Source: a virus. Taken from it: a stretch of DNA of 46,106 nt. The stretch is taken from IMG/VR virus record IMGVR_UViG_3300014501_000027, positions 1 through 46,106 of that record; one strand, written 5' to 3'. A model generated the notes under the pieces. The model was not told the DNA's origin. It was given only the letters and a program-made list of their open reading frames with translations, and did no database searches. Shown piece by piece: positions 1 through 8,421 of the stretch (its first letter is position 1; each line of letters starts with the position of its first letter). The position numbers were made by a program, and so were the translations under genes.

Positions 1-1
1 G

Positions 2-160
2 ACTGATAATGAGGGATGGGGGCCGTTGCTCGTGATTGGGGATGAATCACAAGAAGAGGGAATAATTCTTGGCAGTAAACTTCCTCTGATTAATTTCTGC
101 CCGTGGTGTGGGGTGAAGGTTGAACATACGTGGACTGATATAGAGGAAACTTCTGAATAA
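2..160 (+). CDS. C-terminal part of a small CPWCG-motif phage protein
   Basis: The reading frame is open from the left edge of the window and ends in TAA; the N-terminus is missing. The visible 52 residues contain DNEGWGPLLVIG and INFCPWCGVKV. The CPWCG pair resembles the zinc-knuckle end of small phage proteins of unknown function that begin with an acidic DNxGxGP segment. If the molecule is circular, joining the right edge extends the frame only to a TAA near 46072 and gives no ATG. Function is unknown; metal binding is an inference from the single Cys pair. Confidence 0.6.
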   Translation, partial: TDNEGWGPLLVIGDESQEEGIILGSKLPLINFCPWCGVKVEHTWTDIEETSE

Positions 161-170
161 GGGGACATGT

Positions 171-320
171 ATGGTTGTGAGCCAGCTCTATTCGAGTCAC
201 ATAGGACCCGCACACAGTTGTCACAAGGTGGCCATACTACCGACCCGCCCTATCACTTATTTATATCCTGCCCGCTTGACTTTCACCCATGAAACGTGCA
301 GCCTTCTCTCAGCGTGGTGA
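171..320 (+). CDS. possible small protein (49 aa)
   Basis: A short ATG reading frame fills part of the otherwise empty 161-448 interval. A GGGG run lies about 6 bases before the ATG. The product has the stretch ITYLYPARLTF and a His/Cys-containing N-terminal half (GPAHSCHK). I do not recognise a family. The frame could be chance, since it has only moderate codon support and the next real gene starts 130 bases later. Confidence 0.33.
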   Translation: MVVSQLYSSHIGPAHSCHKVAILPTRPITYLYPARLTFTHETCSLLSAW

Positions 321-448
321 AGAATACGGATACTTCTTGCGAAAGATGCTGGTTCGACTCCAGTTGCACTGAAAAGTGTAGTGCGTGGGCACAAATACCC
401 GTGATCGACTGTTCCCGCTATATAAACTAGGATAAGGAACCACTAAAC
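321..448 (+). other. non-coding leader before the first head-packaging genes
   Basis: No convincing gene lies in this stretch. It contains a perfect T-arm-like box (GGTTCGACTCC with CTGG/CCAG flanks, 348-364) and a TATAAA-like element near 420-427, about 25 bases upstream of the 449 start. A promoter or leader function is possible but unproven, because no good -35 box is present at normal spacing. Confidence 0.25.
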
Positions 449-817
449 ATGTCAAACTGGTTTTCAAGTCTCGCCAGCGCAATCGCAGCTCTTCCAACTG
501 GTGCCGCGTCCTCTGCATCCTCGGTCAGTACGACAATCTCAGGCTGGTTCTCGAACAAATACAGCGCGATCACGGCGACGTTGGAGGACCTACAAAACGC
601 CGGTCCCGCGGCGAATCCTGCACAGCTTACCGGCCTATTGCAGGAACTGAACGTGCAGTTCGCGGCAGTTCACGGCCTACCCGGCGCGGAGTTCTCATTT
701 GAGACTACCCTTGCTGGACTTGTTGGCAAGACTGACGCCACTTCAGTCAACCTGTGGGCGGCAACCTGCGCAAATGCAATCTCAACACTAACAAACGCCA
801 GCAGTTCAATCCTTTAA
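449..817 (+). CDS. hypothetical protein, Ala/Ser-rich, 122 aa
   Basis: The ATG start follows an AAGGAA ribosome site. The protein is rich in Ala, Ser and Thr, with two WF dipeptides near the N-terminus (NWFSSL, GWFSNKY) and helical segments in the middle. No catalytic motif or membrane span is visible. It is the first gene of the plus-strand run leading to the terminase, 10 bases ahead of the next gene, which suggests co-expression with packaging genes. Function unknown. Confidence 0.75.
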   Translation: MSNWFSSLASAIAALPTGAASSASSVSTTISGWFSNKYSAITATLEDLQNAGPAANPAQLTGLLQELNVQFAAVHGLPGAEFSFETTLAGLVGKTDATSVNLWAATCANAISTLTNASSSIL

Positions 818-827
818 GGAGACTTAC

Positions 828-1457
828 ATGATTAAGCCTACCATCGGCCGAATCGTTTGGTATCACCCTGGTCCGAACAACAGTTCCCTTCGCCTTGACA
901 CACAACCCTTCGCATCCATGGTCTGTGGTGTAGTAGATGACAGCACCGTCAATCTAGTCGTGTTCGATGCCAACGGCTATCCTCACCCAATGAGTGGCAT
1001 TCATCTGTGCCAGGACGACGAACAACCCGAGCAGTACACTGCCGAATGGATGCCTTACCAGATCGGCCAGGCCAAGAAGTACGAAGAGGGCACTGCCCCT
1101 GTCCTCGACGCGAAGCTCGCGAAGATTCAGGAAGACCAGGTCGAACTTGATCGGCGACTTAAGTTGATTGAGTCCCGTCCCACGTCCGTCGATCTACGGT
1201 CTCCTGACGACCCGAACTACGACAATCGACGCGACCTTTACGACGAACCAGAAAGAGTAATCCCTCCACTGCAACCTAACCTACCTCTAAAACCCGGACA
1301 GTCCAACGTCGAGGCCCAGCGCGCCCAAAACGACGCGAAGCGTGATCGGGAGGCCAACACTCTGAAAGTAACCGGCGGGGACCAGATCGCGGGCAGTACT
1401 CCCGACGGCCCAGTAAAACTTCCACCCCCGCCAAAGGCCGAACAGGCTAAAAAGTAA
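828..1457 (+). CDS. conserved phage protein with N-terminal beta domain, 209 aa
   Basis: Start ATG lies behind AAGGAG. Residues 1-90 look like a compact beta domain (IGRIVWYHPG, VNLVVFDANGYP, AEWMPYQIGQ), a pattern I associate with small conserved proteins found near terminase genes in podoviruses. Residues 90-120 form a charged helix, and the C-terminal 90 residues are Pro/Asp/Lys-rich and probably disordered. It precedes the small terminase gene by 15 bases. A role in packaging or regulation is inference; the biochemical function is unknown. Confidence 0.8.
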   Translation: MIKPTIGRIVWYHPGPNNSSLRLDTQPFASMVCGVVDDSTVNLVVFDANGYPHPMSGIHLCQDDEQPEQYTAEWMPYQIGQAKKYEEGTAPVLDAKLAKIQEDQVELDRRLKLIESRPTSVDLRSPDDPNYDNRRDLYDEPERVIPPLQPNLPLKPGQSNVEAQRAQNDAKRDREANTLKVTGGDQIAGSTPDGPVKLPPPPKAEQAKK

Positions 1458-1472
1458 CCTCCCGAGACTGTC

Positions 1473-2021
1473 GTGAACCTTTCCTTCGCCAACCTTCGTC
1501 GCGAACCTACCACAGCCGAGGCACTTCGTGAGGTTACTGCCCGCGATCTCACGAACCTCGACGCGACGAAGGACACTTCAGAACCGACAGTCGCGCGCAT
1601 TCGTGATTCCCATCACTCCCTCGCCCGCCTGATCGCCCTCGGTAAATCTAATGAGGAAGTCGCGGCGATCACTGGGTATTCCCCTGGTCGAATCAGCGTC
1701 CTCCGCACGAAAGACCCTGCGTTCAAGGAACTCGTCGAGTTCTATCGTTCCCGCGTCGATGAACAGTTTCTAGACTTCACCTACCGCACTGCCGAGATGC
1801 GAAATGACGCCCTCGCAGTTCTCCACGAACGCATCGTTGAAGACCCGGATCGCGTTGAAAACAAAGAACTTATCGAGGCCCTGAAGTTCTCCGCGGACCG
1901 TACTGGTCACGGGCCGAAAACGAAGTCCGAGGTCGCAGTTAACTTCTCCCTGTCCGCGTTGATCCGCGAGGCCGAAGAGTTGGAACAGAAACAAATAACG
2001 ATTGAGGGGAATCCCTCCTGA
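1473..2021 (+). CDS. terS: terminase small subunit (TerS-like)
   Basis: The protein of 182 aa has a helix-turn-helix-like segment at about residues 50-85 (LIALGKSNEEVAAITGYSPG, then RISVLRTKDPAF), followed by a helical oligomerisation-type region. This matches the DNA-recognition subunit that selects phage DNA for packaging and hands it to the large terminase. The assignment rests on this architecture and on its position directly before TerL. The start is a GTG at 1473, and no ATG is available near it. Its TGA stop overlaps the open frame of the large terminase, suggesting translational coupling. Confidence 0.75.
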   Translation: MNLSFANLRREPTTAEALREVTARDLTNLDATKDTSEPTVARIRDSHHSLARLIALGKSNEEVAAITGYSPGRISVLRTKDPAFKELVEFYRSRVDEQFLDFTYRTAEMRNDALAVLHERIVEDPDRVENKELIEALKFSADRTGHGPKTKSEVAVNFSLSALIREAEELEQKQITIEGNPS

Positions 2022-2068
2022 TCACCGACGCCGAAGTCATCCTCCGCTGGAAGCGTTCCCCTGCCACT

Positions 2069-3463
2069 ATGGTCCGGGAACTCTTCCACGCGGAACCTGA
2101 CCTCTGGCAGGAAGATGTCCTCGAAAACTTCCCCACACGAGAACGTCTCGCCATGCCCTGTTCCAAAGGCCCAGGCAAAACTGCAGTCCTTGCCTGGCTC
2201 GGCTGGAACTTTCTCCTAACTCGCGATCAGCCCAAGTGCGCCGCAACCTCCATCTCCGGTGACAACCTCCGTGATAACTTCTGGACTGAAATGTCCAAGT
2301 GGTACCAAAAAGCTCCACTTCTCCAGCAAATCTTTACCGTAAACAAAGAACGAATCTTCTCTAACGAGTTCGAAGATACCTGGTGGATGGCCGCCCGGAC
2401 CTACAGTGTCAACGCAGACCGTTCCCGTCAGGCAGACACCCTCGCCGGACTTCACGCAGATTACATCCTCTTCCTGGTCGACGAGTCCGGCTCCATGACT
2501 GACGCGATCATGGTTGCAGCGGACGCAGCACTTTCCTCCTGTAAGGAAGGGCACATCGTCCAGGCCGGAAACACCACCCAGACCGCTGGCCCACTCTACC
2601 GTGCAGTCCTGAACGAAAATGGCCTCTGGTACGTCGTCCGCATCAGCGGCGATCCCGACGACCCAAAACGTTCCCCGCGCATCCGCAAGGAATGGGCCGA
2701 GCAGTTCATAAAAGAAAATGGCGGCCGAGACAATGACTACGTCCGAGTCAACGTTCTTGGCCTATTCCCACGCACTGGCTTCAACGCCCTCATCGGCACC
2801 GATGAACTTCGCGAGGCCTCTCGCCGCATCTACAACGAGTTTCATATCGGCCGAGTCCCCCGTATCCTCGGAATCGACGTAGCTCGCCAGGGCACCGCGT
2901 CATCAGCTATCGCCCGTCGGGAGGGTATCCAGCTGTACCCTATCCGTACCTGGCGCGGCCTTACCGGAGTCGACGGTGCGAGTATCACAAACCGGGAGTG
3001 GAGTGACTGGAACGCCGACGCCTGTTTCATCGACGCCACCGGCGGGTTTGGTTCCAGTTGGATTGATCAACTTCACCTGCTCGGCCGCAGTCCCATCGGC
3101 GTCCACTTCAACAACAAGGCCTCCCAGGCCGACCGTTACACTAACAAGCGTAGTGAGATGTACTTCGACTTCGTAAACTGGATCAAAACAGGCGGAGCCA
3201 TCCCTGACGACCCGGAGTTATTCGAGGATCTCTCAAACACCACTTTCTCAACTGCGAAAGGTATCCTCGCGCTGGAACCTAAAGAAACCGTCCAGGCAAA
3301 ACAAAACGGCCGCAGCCCTGATAAAGGCGACGCGGGAGCACTGACTTTCGCCGAACCAGTCTCCTTGATCCGGCGGAACGTCGGCCGGTTCGTTCAAAAC
3401 ATAGCCGACTACAACCCGTTCGCGGTGATGGAAAAAGAGTTCGACAGGACGTATAGACAATGA
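2069..3463 (+). CDS. terL: terminase large subunit (packaging ATPase/nuclease)
   Basis: This is the motor that translocates DNA into the prohead and cuts it. A Walker A loop is at residues 32-38 (SKGPGKT) and Walker B at 138-139 (LFLVDE). The RNase-H-like nuclease acidic residues are plausible at D270 (GIDVARQG), D322 (FIDATGG) and D421 (KGDAGA). At 464 aa it is of normal size if slightly short at the N-terminus. The frame stays open upstream to 2006 and contains a CTG at 2018 placed 8 bases after GAGGGG and overlapping the TerS stop. The true start may therefore be upstream of the first ATG, adding ITDAEVILRWKRSPAT. Confidence 0.93.
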   Translation: MVRELFHAEPDLWQEDVLENFPTRERLAMPCSKGPGKTAVLAWLGWNFLLTRDQPKCAATSISGDNLRDNFWTEMSKWYQKAPLLQQIFTVNKERIFSNEFEDTWWMAARTYSVNADRSRQADTLAGLHADYILFLVDESGSMTDAIMVAADAALSSCKEGHIVQAGNTTQTAGPLYRAVLNENGLWYVVRISGDPDDPKRSPRIRKEWAEQFIKENGGRDNDYVRVNVLGLFPRTGFNALIGTDELREASRRIYNEFHIGRVPRILGIDVARQGTASSAIARREGIQLYPIRTWRGLTGVDGASITNREWSDWNADACFIDATGGFGSSWIDQLHLLGRSPIGVHFNNKASQADRYTNKRSEMYFDFVNWIKTGGAIPDDPELFEDLSNTTFSTAKGILALEPKETVQAKQNGRSPDKGDAGALTFAEPVSLIRRNVGRFVQNIADYNPFAVMEKEFDRTYRQ

Positions 3464-3708
3464 CTGACCAACAGAAACTAATTGAAATTTTCGGTGTCAT
3501 TACTTCCGCGCTGTACCTTATAGGCGTTACCCTTCTCGGGGTCTACACTTCCCATCTTTACGCCAGTTATCTGGCCGTCGCAACCTTTGGCATCTGTTAC
3601 TTCGGTTACCTCGCCCAGGCGATGGCTCCACAGTCCTATACCGCAATCGCCGTAACCGCCCTTTCCATCCTGACAGGCCTTGCCGCAGGCATCACGGTGC
3701 TTTTATGA
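3460..3708 (+). CDS. small membrane protein, about three spans, 82 aa
   Basis: The ATG overlaps the terminase stop (ATGA). Hydrophobic segments lie at about residues 12-32, 36-52 and 60-82, with a short polar N-terminus (MTDQQKLIE). This is an integral membrane protein with no recognisable family. Its place between terminase and portal is unusual for a holin, but a lysis role cannot be excluded. It is coupled by overlap with the next gene. Confidence 0.7.
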   Translation: MTDQQKLIEIFGVITSALYLIGVTLLGVYTSHLYASYLAVATFGICYFGYLAQAMAPQSYTAIAVTALSILTGLAAGITVLL

Positions 3709-3914
3709 GTATGCTCTTAAACGGGCCATCAGCCCCTCCACCACCTCCACCACCACCAAATCCAGCCACTCTCGCATCAACACAAACTTCTGGCACGGCT
3801 TCCGCCCAAGCCGCCGCAGCCGCTGCCGGACAGGGATTCGCGGGTACTATCGGTAGTGGCTCACAGGGCGCACCTCCTCCTGGCGTTGCCAAAGCTTTGT
3901 TAGGTCAGGGATGA
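3705..3914 (+). CDS. polyproline/Ala-rich small virion-cluster protein, 69 aa
   Basis: The gene starts by ATGA overlap with the preceding stop. The N-terminus is MSMLLNG followed by SAP and a run of eight prolines. The rest is Ala/Gly-rich and ends VAKALLGQG. Short proteins with a polyproline N-terminus and this ending commonly sit just before portal genes in podoviruses. They are thought to be minor head proteins, but that is not proven. It overlaps the portal start by 4 bases. Confidence 0.75.
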   Translation: MSMLLNGPSAPPPPPPPPNPATLASTQTSGTASAQAAAAAAGQGFAGTIGSGSQGAPPPGVAKALLGQG

Positions 3915-5725
3915 GCGATACTTCCGCATACGAGGAAAGTGGCCCGACCTTCCTCTCCGCGCAACCGCTCACGCGGACCTATAAAGACACCTCCAATGAG
4001 GACTGGGACATTATGTTCTCCGTCCTCGAGGCTCGCCTCTCTTCCCTGCGAAGCTGGCGCTGGGCTAAATGGGCTTATTGGCAAGTCCTCGGCCGTTACT
4101 TTCTTCCCTTTCGCAATATATGGATCGTAGTTGCGAATAAGATGACGCGAGGCCATCCAGTCAACGACGCGATCATAGACTCCACTGGCCTCCAGGCCGT
4201 CCGTACTTGCGCATCCGGCATTTGGACGGGCCTGACCTCCCCAAGTCGTCCGTGGTTTAAACTTGACCTCGCCCTCCCCTGGATCAAACTCGACGCAGCA
4301 GGAAAAGAGTGGATACAAGACACCCAGGATCGCATCTACGCCGTCATGAAGGGCTCCAACTTCTACTCCCAACTTGCTCAGGCTTTCAAAGACCTTGTTA
4401 CCTTCGGCACGGCCATAGTCATCATCTACGAAGACTTCGAACAGGTGATCCGGCTCTACGTCCCCTGCGCAGGTGAGTACTACATTGACGTCGGTGGCCG
4501 CCTCGACGTCGACACCATGTACCGAGAGTTCACCTACAATACCCTCCAAATCGTAGACTGGTTCAAGGTCGAGAACTGTCCCGAACAGGTCGTGCGAATG
4601 TGGGAACAGGGCGGCGCAGCGCTTCAAAATGAGTGGGTAGTCGCACATGCGATAGAGCCAAATACTCCAGTTTCACGTAAACGCCGCGGTGATGGACAAA
4701 TCTTCCTCGTCCCGAAGTCCTTTGGCTACCGTGAACTGTATTGGCTAAAAGGGATCAAAACCAGTGATCCGCTGTCAAAGCGTGGTTTTCACCAAAAACC
4801 GTTCCTCGCCTTTCGTTGGTCCACAGTCTCAAACGACCCCTACGGCCATGGCCCGTGCGAGGACTGCATCGGAGACAACAAACAACTCCAGTTGGAGTCC
4901 ATTCGTAAAGCCGAGTTCGTCGATAAGGGCGTTCGCCCGCCGATGGGAGCTTCACCCGAACTCCGAAACGAACCTGCTACCATCATCGCCGGTCAAGTCA
5001 CATATGTAACTGCCGACAACGGTAAAAAGGGCTTCTGGCCTCTCTTTGAGCCTAACCCTGCATGGCTTCAAGGACTAACTGCCGATATCGCGATGGTGTG
5101 TGAGCGGATCAAGAATTGCCTCTACGTAACCCTCTTCATGGCGATCAGTCAGATGGAGGGCGTCCAACCCCGAAACGAACTCGAACTTAACAAACGCGAC
5201 CTCGAACGGCTGCAGGAACTTGGTCCAGTCATCGAACTTGCAGAAAAGGAACTTGATCAGGCCATCCTACGCATCCTAAACATCTTAACTCGGCGTAGGA
5301 TGTTAGGCCCAATCCCACAGTCCCTGCAAGGTGTTCCACTCAAAATCTCTTACACATCTATAATGCGTCTCGCACAACAGGCCAGTGAATCCATTGCGAT
5401 GAAAGATATCTTTCAGATAGGCGGAGCACTTTCCGCAGCTGCGAAGGCGGGAACTCTACCTGATCCACTCCGTACACTCAATCTAGATTGGGCACTACGC
5501 CACTACGCCGAACTAAACAACGGCCCGTCGAAGATGTTTTTCACTGACGGCGAAGTCGCTGCACACGACAAGATACGAAGTGCAGAGATGCAGAAAGCGC
5601 AAATCCCTGGGCAGGCAATGGCTGGTGTCCAAGCTGCAAAGACGCTTTCAGAAACACCTACAGGACCAGGTTCCGCGTTGAGCGCTATGCTTGGCGGGGC
5701 ACCGAGTGTTGGAGGAAATGGGTGA
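3911..5725 (+). CDS. portal / head-to-tail connecting protein
   Basis: The 604-aa product fits the podovirus head-to-tail connecting protein family (the BPP-1/T7-like connector group). It forms the dodecameric ring through which DNA enters and leaves, and on which tail tubular proteins dock. Typical features are an early helical region with WRWAKWAYWQVLGRYFLP, the segment GLQAVRTCASGIWTGLTSP, a central Pro/Gly-rich part with PYGHGPCEDCIGD, and a long helical C-terminal stem (ELNKRDLERLQELGP). The length is within the family range. The start overlaps the previous stop, and SD-like GTCAGGGATG precedes it. Confidence 0.88.
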   Translation: MSDTSAYEESGPTFLSAQPLTRTYKDTSNEDWDIMFSVLEARLSSLRSWRWAKWAYWQVLGRYFLPFRNIWIVVANKMTRGHPVNDAIIDSTGLQAVRTCASGIWTGLTSPSRPWFKLDLALPWIKLDAAGKEWIQDTQDRIYAVMKGSNFYSQLAQAFKDLVTFGTAIVIIYEDFEQVIRLYVPCAGEYYIDVGGRLDVDTMYREFTYNTLQIVDWFKVENCPEQVVRMWEQGGAALQNEWVVAHAIEPNTPVSRKRRGDGQIFLVPKSFGYRELYWLKGIKTSDPLSKRGFHQKPFLAFRWSTVSNDPYGHGPCEDCIGDNKQLQLESIRKAEFVDKGVRPPMGASPELRNEPATIIAGQVTYVTADNGKKGFWPLFEPNPAWLQGLTADIAMVCERIKNCLYVTLFMAISQMEGVQPRNELELNKRDLERLQELGPVIELAEKELDQAILRILNILTRRRMLGPIPQSLQGVPLKISYTSIMRLAQQASESIAMKDIFQIGGALSAAAKAGTLPDPLRTLNLDWALRHYAELNNGPSKMFFTDGEVAAHDKIRSAEMQKAQIPGQAMAGVQAAKTLSETPTGPGSALSAMLGGAPSVGGNG

Positions 5726-7794
5726 TGCGAAGAATCAATATTCTCACTATTATTTTTACTTTCTTCCTATACACTACGGCGGCGTTTGCGCAGCTTCCGG
5801 GTGCTGATGGTGTAAGCATTGGATCGCCGATTAATCTAAACGGACAATCCTGCCCAACTGGCCAAAACATCTATAACAACAATGGTGTTGTTGGTTGTCA
5901 GGGGGGTAGTAGTGGCTCCGGCACCGTCACCAGCGTTGGCGTAACCGCTGGAGCCGGCGGCATCTTGAGCGTCGGCACGCCGACCACTACGCCCATGATT
6001 GCCGTCGCCGGAACGTCGGGCGGCGTCCCGTGCTTTCCTAGCGCCACGTCAATAGCGTCCAGCGGATCGCTCGCGGCTGGCGGGCTCGTGATCGGTGGTG
6101 GCGCTGGCGCGTGCCCGAGCACCGACGCTGGGATTTCCTACACGTCGCCGGGGCAGTTGGCGCTGATCGGCCCGTCGGCGGCAATCATAGCGCCTAATGT
6201 TGGTATTGACTCGATTTCTCAATATAATGCGGCTGGCGTTATTACGACGACGACGGGCACAATTTCGTCCGGGCACAATTCCCTTGTCGTCGCATCTGCC
6301 GCCGGATGGACGGTTGGCATGGGCATTGCCGTCCATAATGCCGGGGCAGGAGGAAATACCGAACTGGTCACGACGGTATCGGCGATCGTCGGTAATACAT
6401 TTACCCTAGGGGCTAATGCGTCGGCAACCGCAACGGGCCAGATCGTTAATCACGATGATACCGCAGCAATCTCCGCCGCGATAACCGCTGGCGCAAGTTC
6501 TGGGCAGCCAGTTCATCTCCGGTATGGAAACTATAACATCACGAGCGGTTTCACTATTGGCACGCCGAATGATTTTTTCGGTGATGGACCATACGCGACA
6601 GTTATTTGGAATAGGAGTACGACGGCAAATATCTTCACTATCAACTATGAAATCCCTGGCGGAGGCATGTGGATAAGAGACTTCGCAGTTTCGCAAGCCG
6701 CTACTATAACTCCTTCAGCTGGGTACGCATTCAATATTGCAAGCGCATCAGGTGCCGGACAGTATGTGCAGTCTCTTCGCATGTCACACATCAATATCAA
6801 TAATACATGGGGAGGAATTTTCACAGGGACAGGAGTTATCTCGAATTGGTTTACTGATATTTTTATAAATAATCTTGTTGGGACAAACAATGGAATACTA
6901 GTTAATAGCCCGTCGCCAAGCGGCGATAGTCATTTTGATAACATTGAAGTGAATAGTCAGGGATCAAATACGGGCGTTGAACTTGTGTCTTCTGACACGA
7001 CGGAGTTTACTAATTTAAAGATCAACGGAGGTGCTGGTCTGTTATTTGCTGGCTCGGCCCAAACTAGCGTGACAAGAGTTCGGTTCGTCAATCCAAGCAT
7101 CGAAGGGATCACTTCGTCTCCGGCCTGTCTAGTAGATTTCGGCACAAACGGCGCGACGCAAATTCAGTTTATCGGTGGAGGTATTGGGTTAGGAGTTGCA
7201 ACTTTATGTAATCAGGCGAATGTAAATCAATTGGAGTTGGTCGGTACAGATGAATATAGTCCCGGCAGCGGGCTAACATATTCATTTCCTAATCCATTTC
7301 AGTTGGTCCTGGGCGGAACGAGCCGTCTTGACTTTAATTCTACATACGCAAATAACTGGTTTACCCCATACAGTGTTGCTATAGGAGCCACAAACCCTGT
7401 CGGATTGGCTCTATTTAGCACTGCTGGAAATATATTTATGTCGTCTTATTCGGGTTCGCCAAATCAATTAAGCTTTGGAACGACAGCAGTTATCGGATTT
7501 AACCCAAATGCATCGGTGAGCGGGGCAAATACGAGCGGGTTTTCCTACGTCGGGGCGGGTATAATCGGTGTCGGAACTGGAGCGGCTGGAAGCGTGGCAG
7601 GGACAATCGAAGCAGACGTCCACGCCCTAGGCGTGCCTCACACGGTGGCGGGACTGCCGACTCCTGCTGTTCCTGGCTTTTCTTTTGTAACTGACCAGTT
7701 GACGGCTTGCGTAGGAGCTGGACTAGCATTAACCGGCGGCGGTGCAGTAAAATGTCCGGTGTTTTATAATGGATCAACTTGGGTAGGAATGTGA
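5725..7794 (+). CDS. tail spike/fibre with Sec signal peptide and beta-helix
   Basis: ATG 5725 follows GGAGG at normal spacing and overlaps the portal stop; a GTG at 5722 is also in frame. Residues 1-23 are a textbook signal peptide (positive MRRIN, a hydrophobic core, and cleavage likely in AAFA before QLPG). Then comes a Gly/Ser/Thr repeat region (30-230). A pectate-lyase-like right-handed beta-helix follows (about 240-470; DDTAAISAAITAG, then HLRYGNYNITSG and many Asn/Asp turns). The C-terminal module ends NGSTWVGM. The beta-helix suggests a receptor-binding or polysaccharide-degrading spike. The AT-rich helix-coding part is framed by GC-rich ends, indicating domain exchange. Why a virion protein carries a signal peptide is unexplained. 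Confidence 0.82.
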   Translation: MRRINILTIIFTFFLYTTAAFAQLPGADGVSIGSPINLNGQSCPTGQNIYNNNGVVGCQGGSSGSGTVTSVGVTAGAGGILSVGTPTTTPMIAVAGTSGGVPCFPSATSIASSGSLAAGGLVIGGGAGACPSTDAGISYTSPGQLALIGPSAAIIAPNVGIDSISQYNAAGVITTTTGTISSGHNSLVVASAAGWTVGMGIAVHNAGAGGNTELVTTVSAIVGNTFTLGANASATATGQIVNHDDTAAISAAITAGASSGQPVHLRYGNYNITSGFTIGTPNDFFGDGPYATVIWNRSTTANIFTINYEIPGGGMWIRDFAVSQAATITPSAGYAFNIASASGAGQYVQSLRMSHININNTWGGIFTGTGVISNWFTDIFINNLVGTNNGILVNSPSPSGDSHFDNIEVNSQGSNTGVELVSSDTTEFTNLKINGGAGLLFAGSAQTSVTRVRFVNPSIEGITSSPACLVDFGTNGATQIQFIGGGIGLGVATLCNQANVNQLELVGTDEYSPGSGLTYSFPNPFQLVLGGTSRLDFNSTYANNWFTPYSVAIGATNPVGLALFSTAGNIFMSSYSGSPNQLSFGTTAVIGFNPNASVSGANTSGFSYVGAGIIGVGTGAAGSVAGTIEADVHALGVPHTVAGLPTPAVPGFSFVTDQLTACVGAGLALTGGGAVKCPVFYNGSTWVGM

Positions 7795-7795
7795 C

Positions 7796-8089
7796 ATGAA
7801 AACCAGTGAGGCAATCTTGAGGTATCTTGTTCTGTCGCTCATGTTTTCGGCTGCGTCAGCGGGGGCGGCCCAAGAAGCCCCCATCTTGAGCGCCGACGAT
7901 ATCCGCGCATCACTTGCCGAGTGCCGCAATCAGTTTGGCGCGACGACGAAAGCCTACGTTGAACGCGCAGAAGATTACGCGGCAAATCTCAGCCATGCCA
8001 ACACGATGATTGCGGCTCTACAGGACACGATCAAGCAAGACGACGCCGAGCAGGACGCCGAGCAGGATGCCGAGCAGCAACCGAAATGA
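7796..8089 (+). CDS. small exported helical protein downstream of the spike, 97 aa
   Basis: The N-terminus is a signal peptide (MKTSEAILRYLVL, core, cleavage near SAGAAQ). The mature part is helical (ADDIRASLAECRNQFG and following) and ends in an acidic EQDAEQDAEQQ tail made by 12-base repeats. It begins one base after the spike stop and is probably co-translated with it. Similar small signal-peptide proteins follow the second fibre at 19536 and 19853. A spanin or fibre-associated function is possible; no family is recognised. Confidence 0.75.
   Translation: MKTSEAILRYLVLSLMFSAASAGAAQEAPILSADDIRASLAECRNQFGATTKAYVERAEDYAANLSHANTMIAALQDTIKQDDAEQDAEQDAEQQPK
8042..8077 (+). repeat. three tandem 12-base repeats in coding sequence
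   Basis: GACGCCGAGCAG occurs twice in a row, then once with one change (GATGCCGAGCAG). Each unit encodes Asp-Ala-Glu-Gln at the C-terminus of the exported protein. Repeat number could change by slippage without shifting the frame. Confidence 0.9.
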
Positions 8090-8106
8090 TCGCCGTCACC
8101 ATATAC

Positions 8107-8421
8107 TTAAGTTAGTCCTGTAAGATACTTTACTAACTGTTCGTGACATTCTGTACCTTTAGTGTATCTATTTTTTATGTTTGGCCAACCCGTAGCTACT
8201 TGTTTAACTTGCCAAGGTTCTAATTCAAATTTTATGAGTCTTGCAAATGCTATAGGATCATTTCGATAGCGTTCTAAGTCTTCTACGGTGCGGATAGTTC
8301 TATTGATATAAATAACCTGCTTCGGCTGCACCGACAGTTTCATCAAACCATCAATCTTTACTATCGCCGGCGCGGCGAAAAGACTTCCAAGTCCGAATAA
8401 AAAGTTCCGTCGGGGGATCAT
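8107..8421 (-). CDS. twin-arginine-signal exported protein, 104 aa
   Basis: ATG 8421 overlaps the preceding stop as TAATG. The N-terminus MIPRRNFLFGLGSLFAAPAI has an RRNFL twin-arginine motif, a moderately hydrophobic core and a plausible cleavage or anchor site, so it is a candidate Tat substrate. The remainder (VIYINRTIRTVEDLERYRND, and later ELEPWQVKQ) is a small mixed alpha/beta region. It is the last gene of the minus-strand cassette. Related short RR-signal proteins occur in other phages, but their role is unknown. Whether it is really exported folded through Tat is inference. Confidence 0.75.
   Translation of the reverse strand: MIPRRNFLFGLGSLFAAPAIVKIDGLMKLSVQPKQVIYINRTIRTVEDLERYRNDPIAFARLIKFELEPWQVKQVATGWPNIKNRYTKGTECHEQLVKYLTGLT

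Noticed and set aside
296-372. Possible tRNA between 296 and 372
   Set aside because: The T-arm box (GGTTCGACTCC) is perfect and GTGCA/TGCAC can pair, but no anticodon stem with a seven-base loop can be drawn together with a D arm, so it is not reported as a tRNA.
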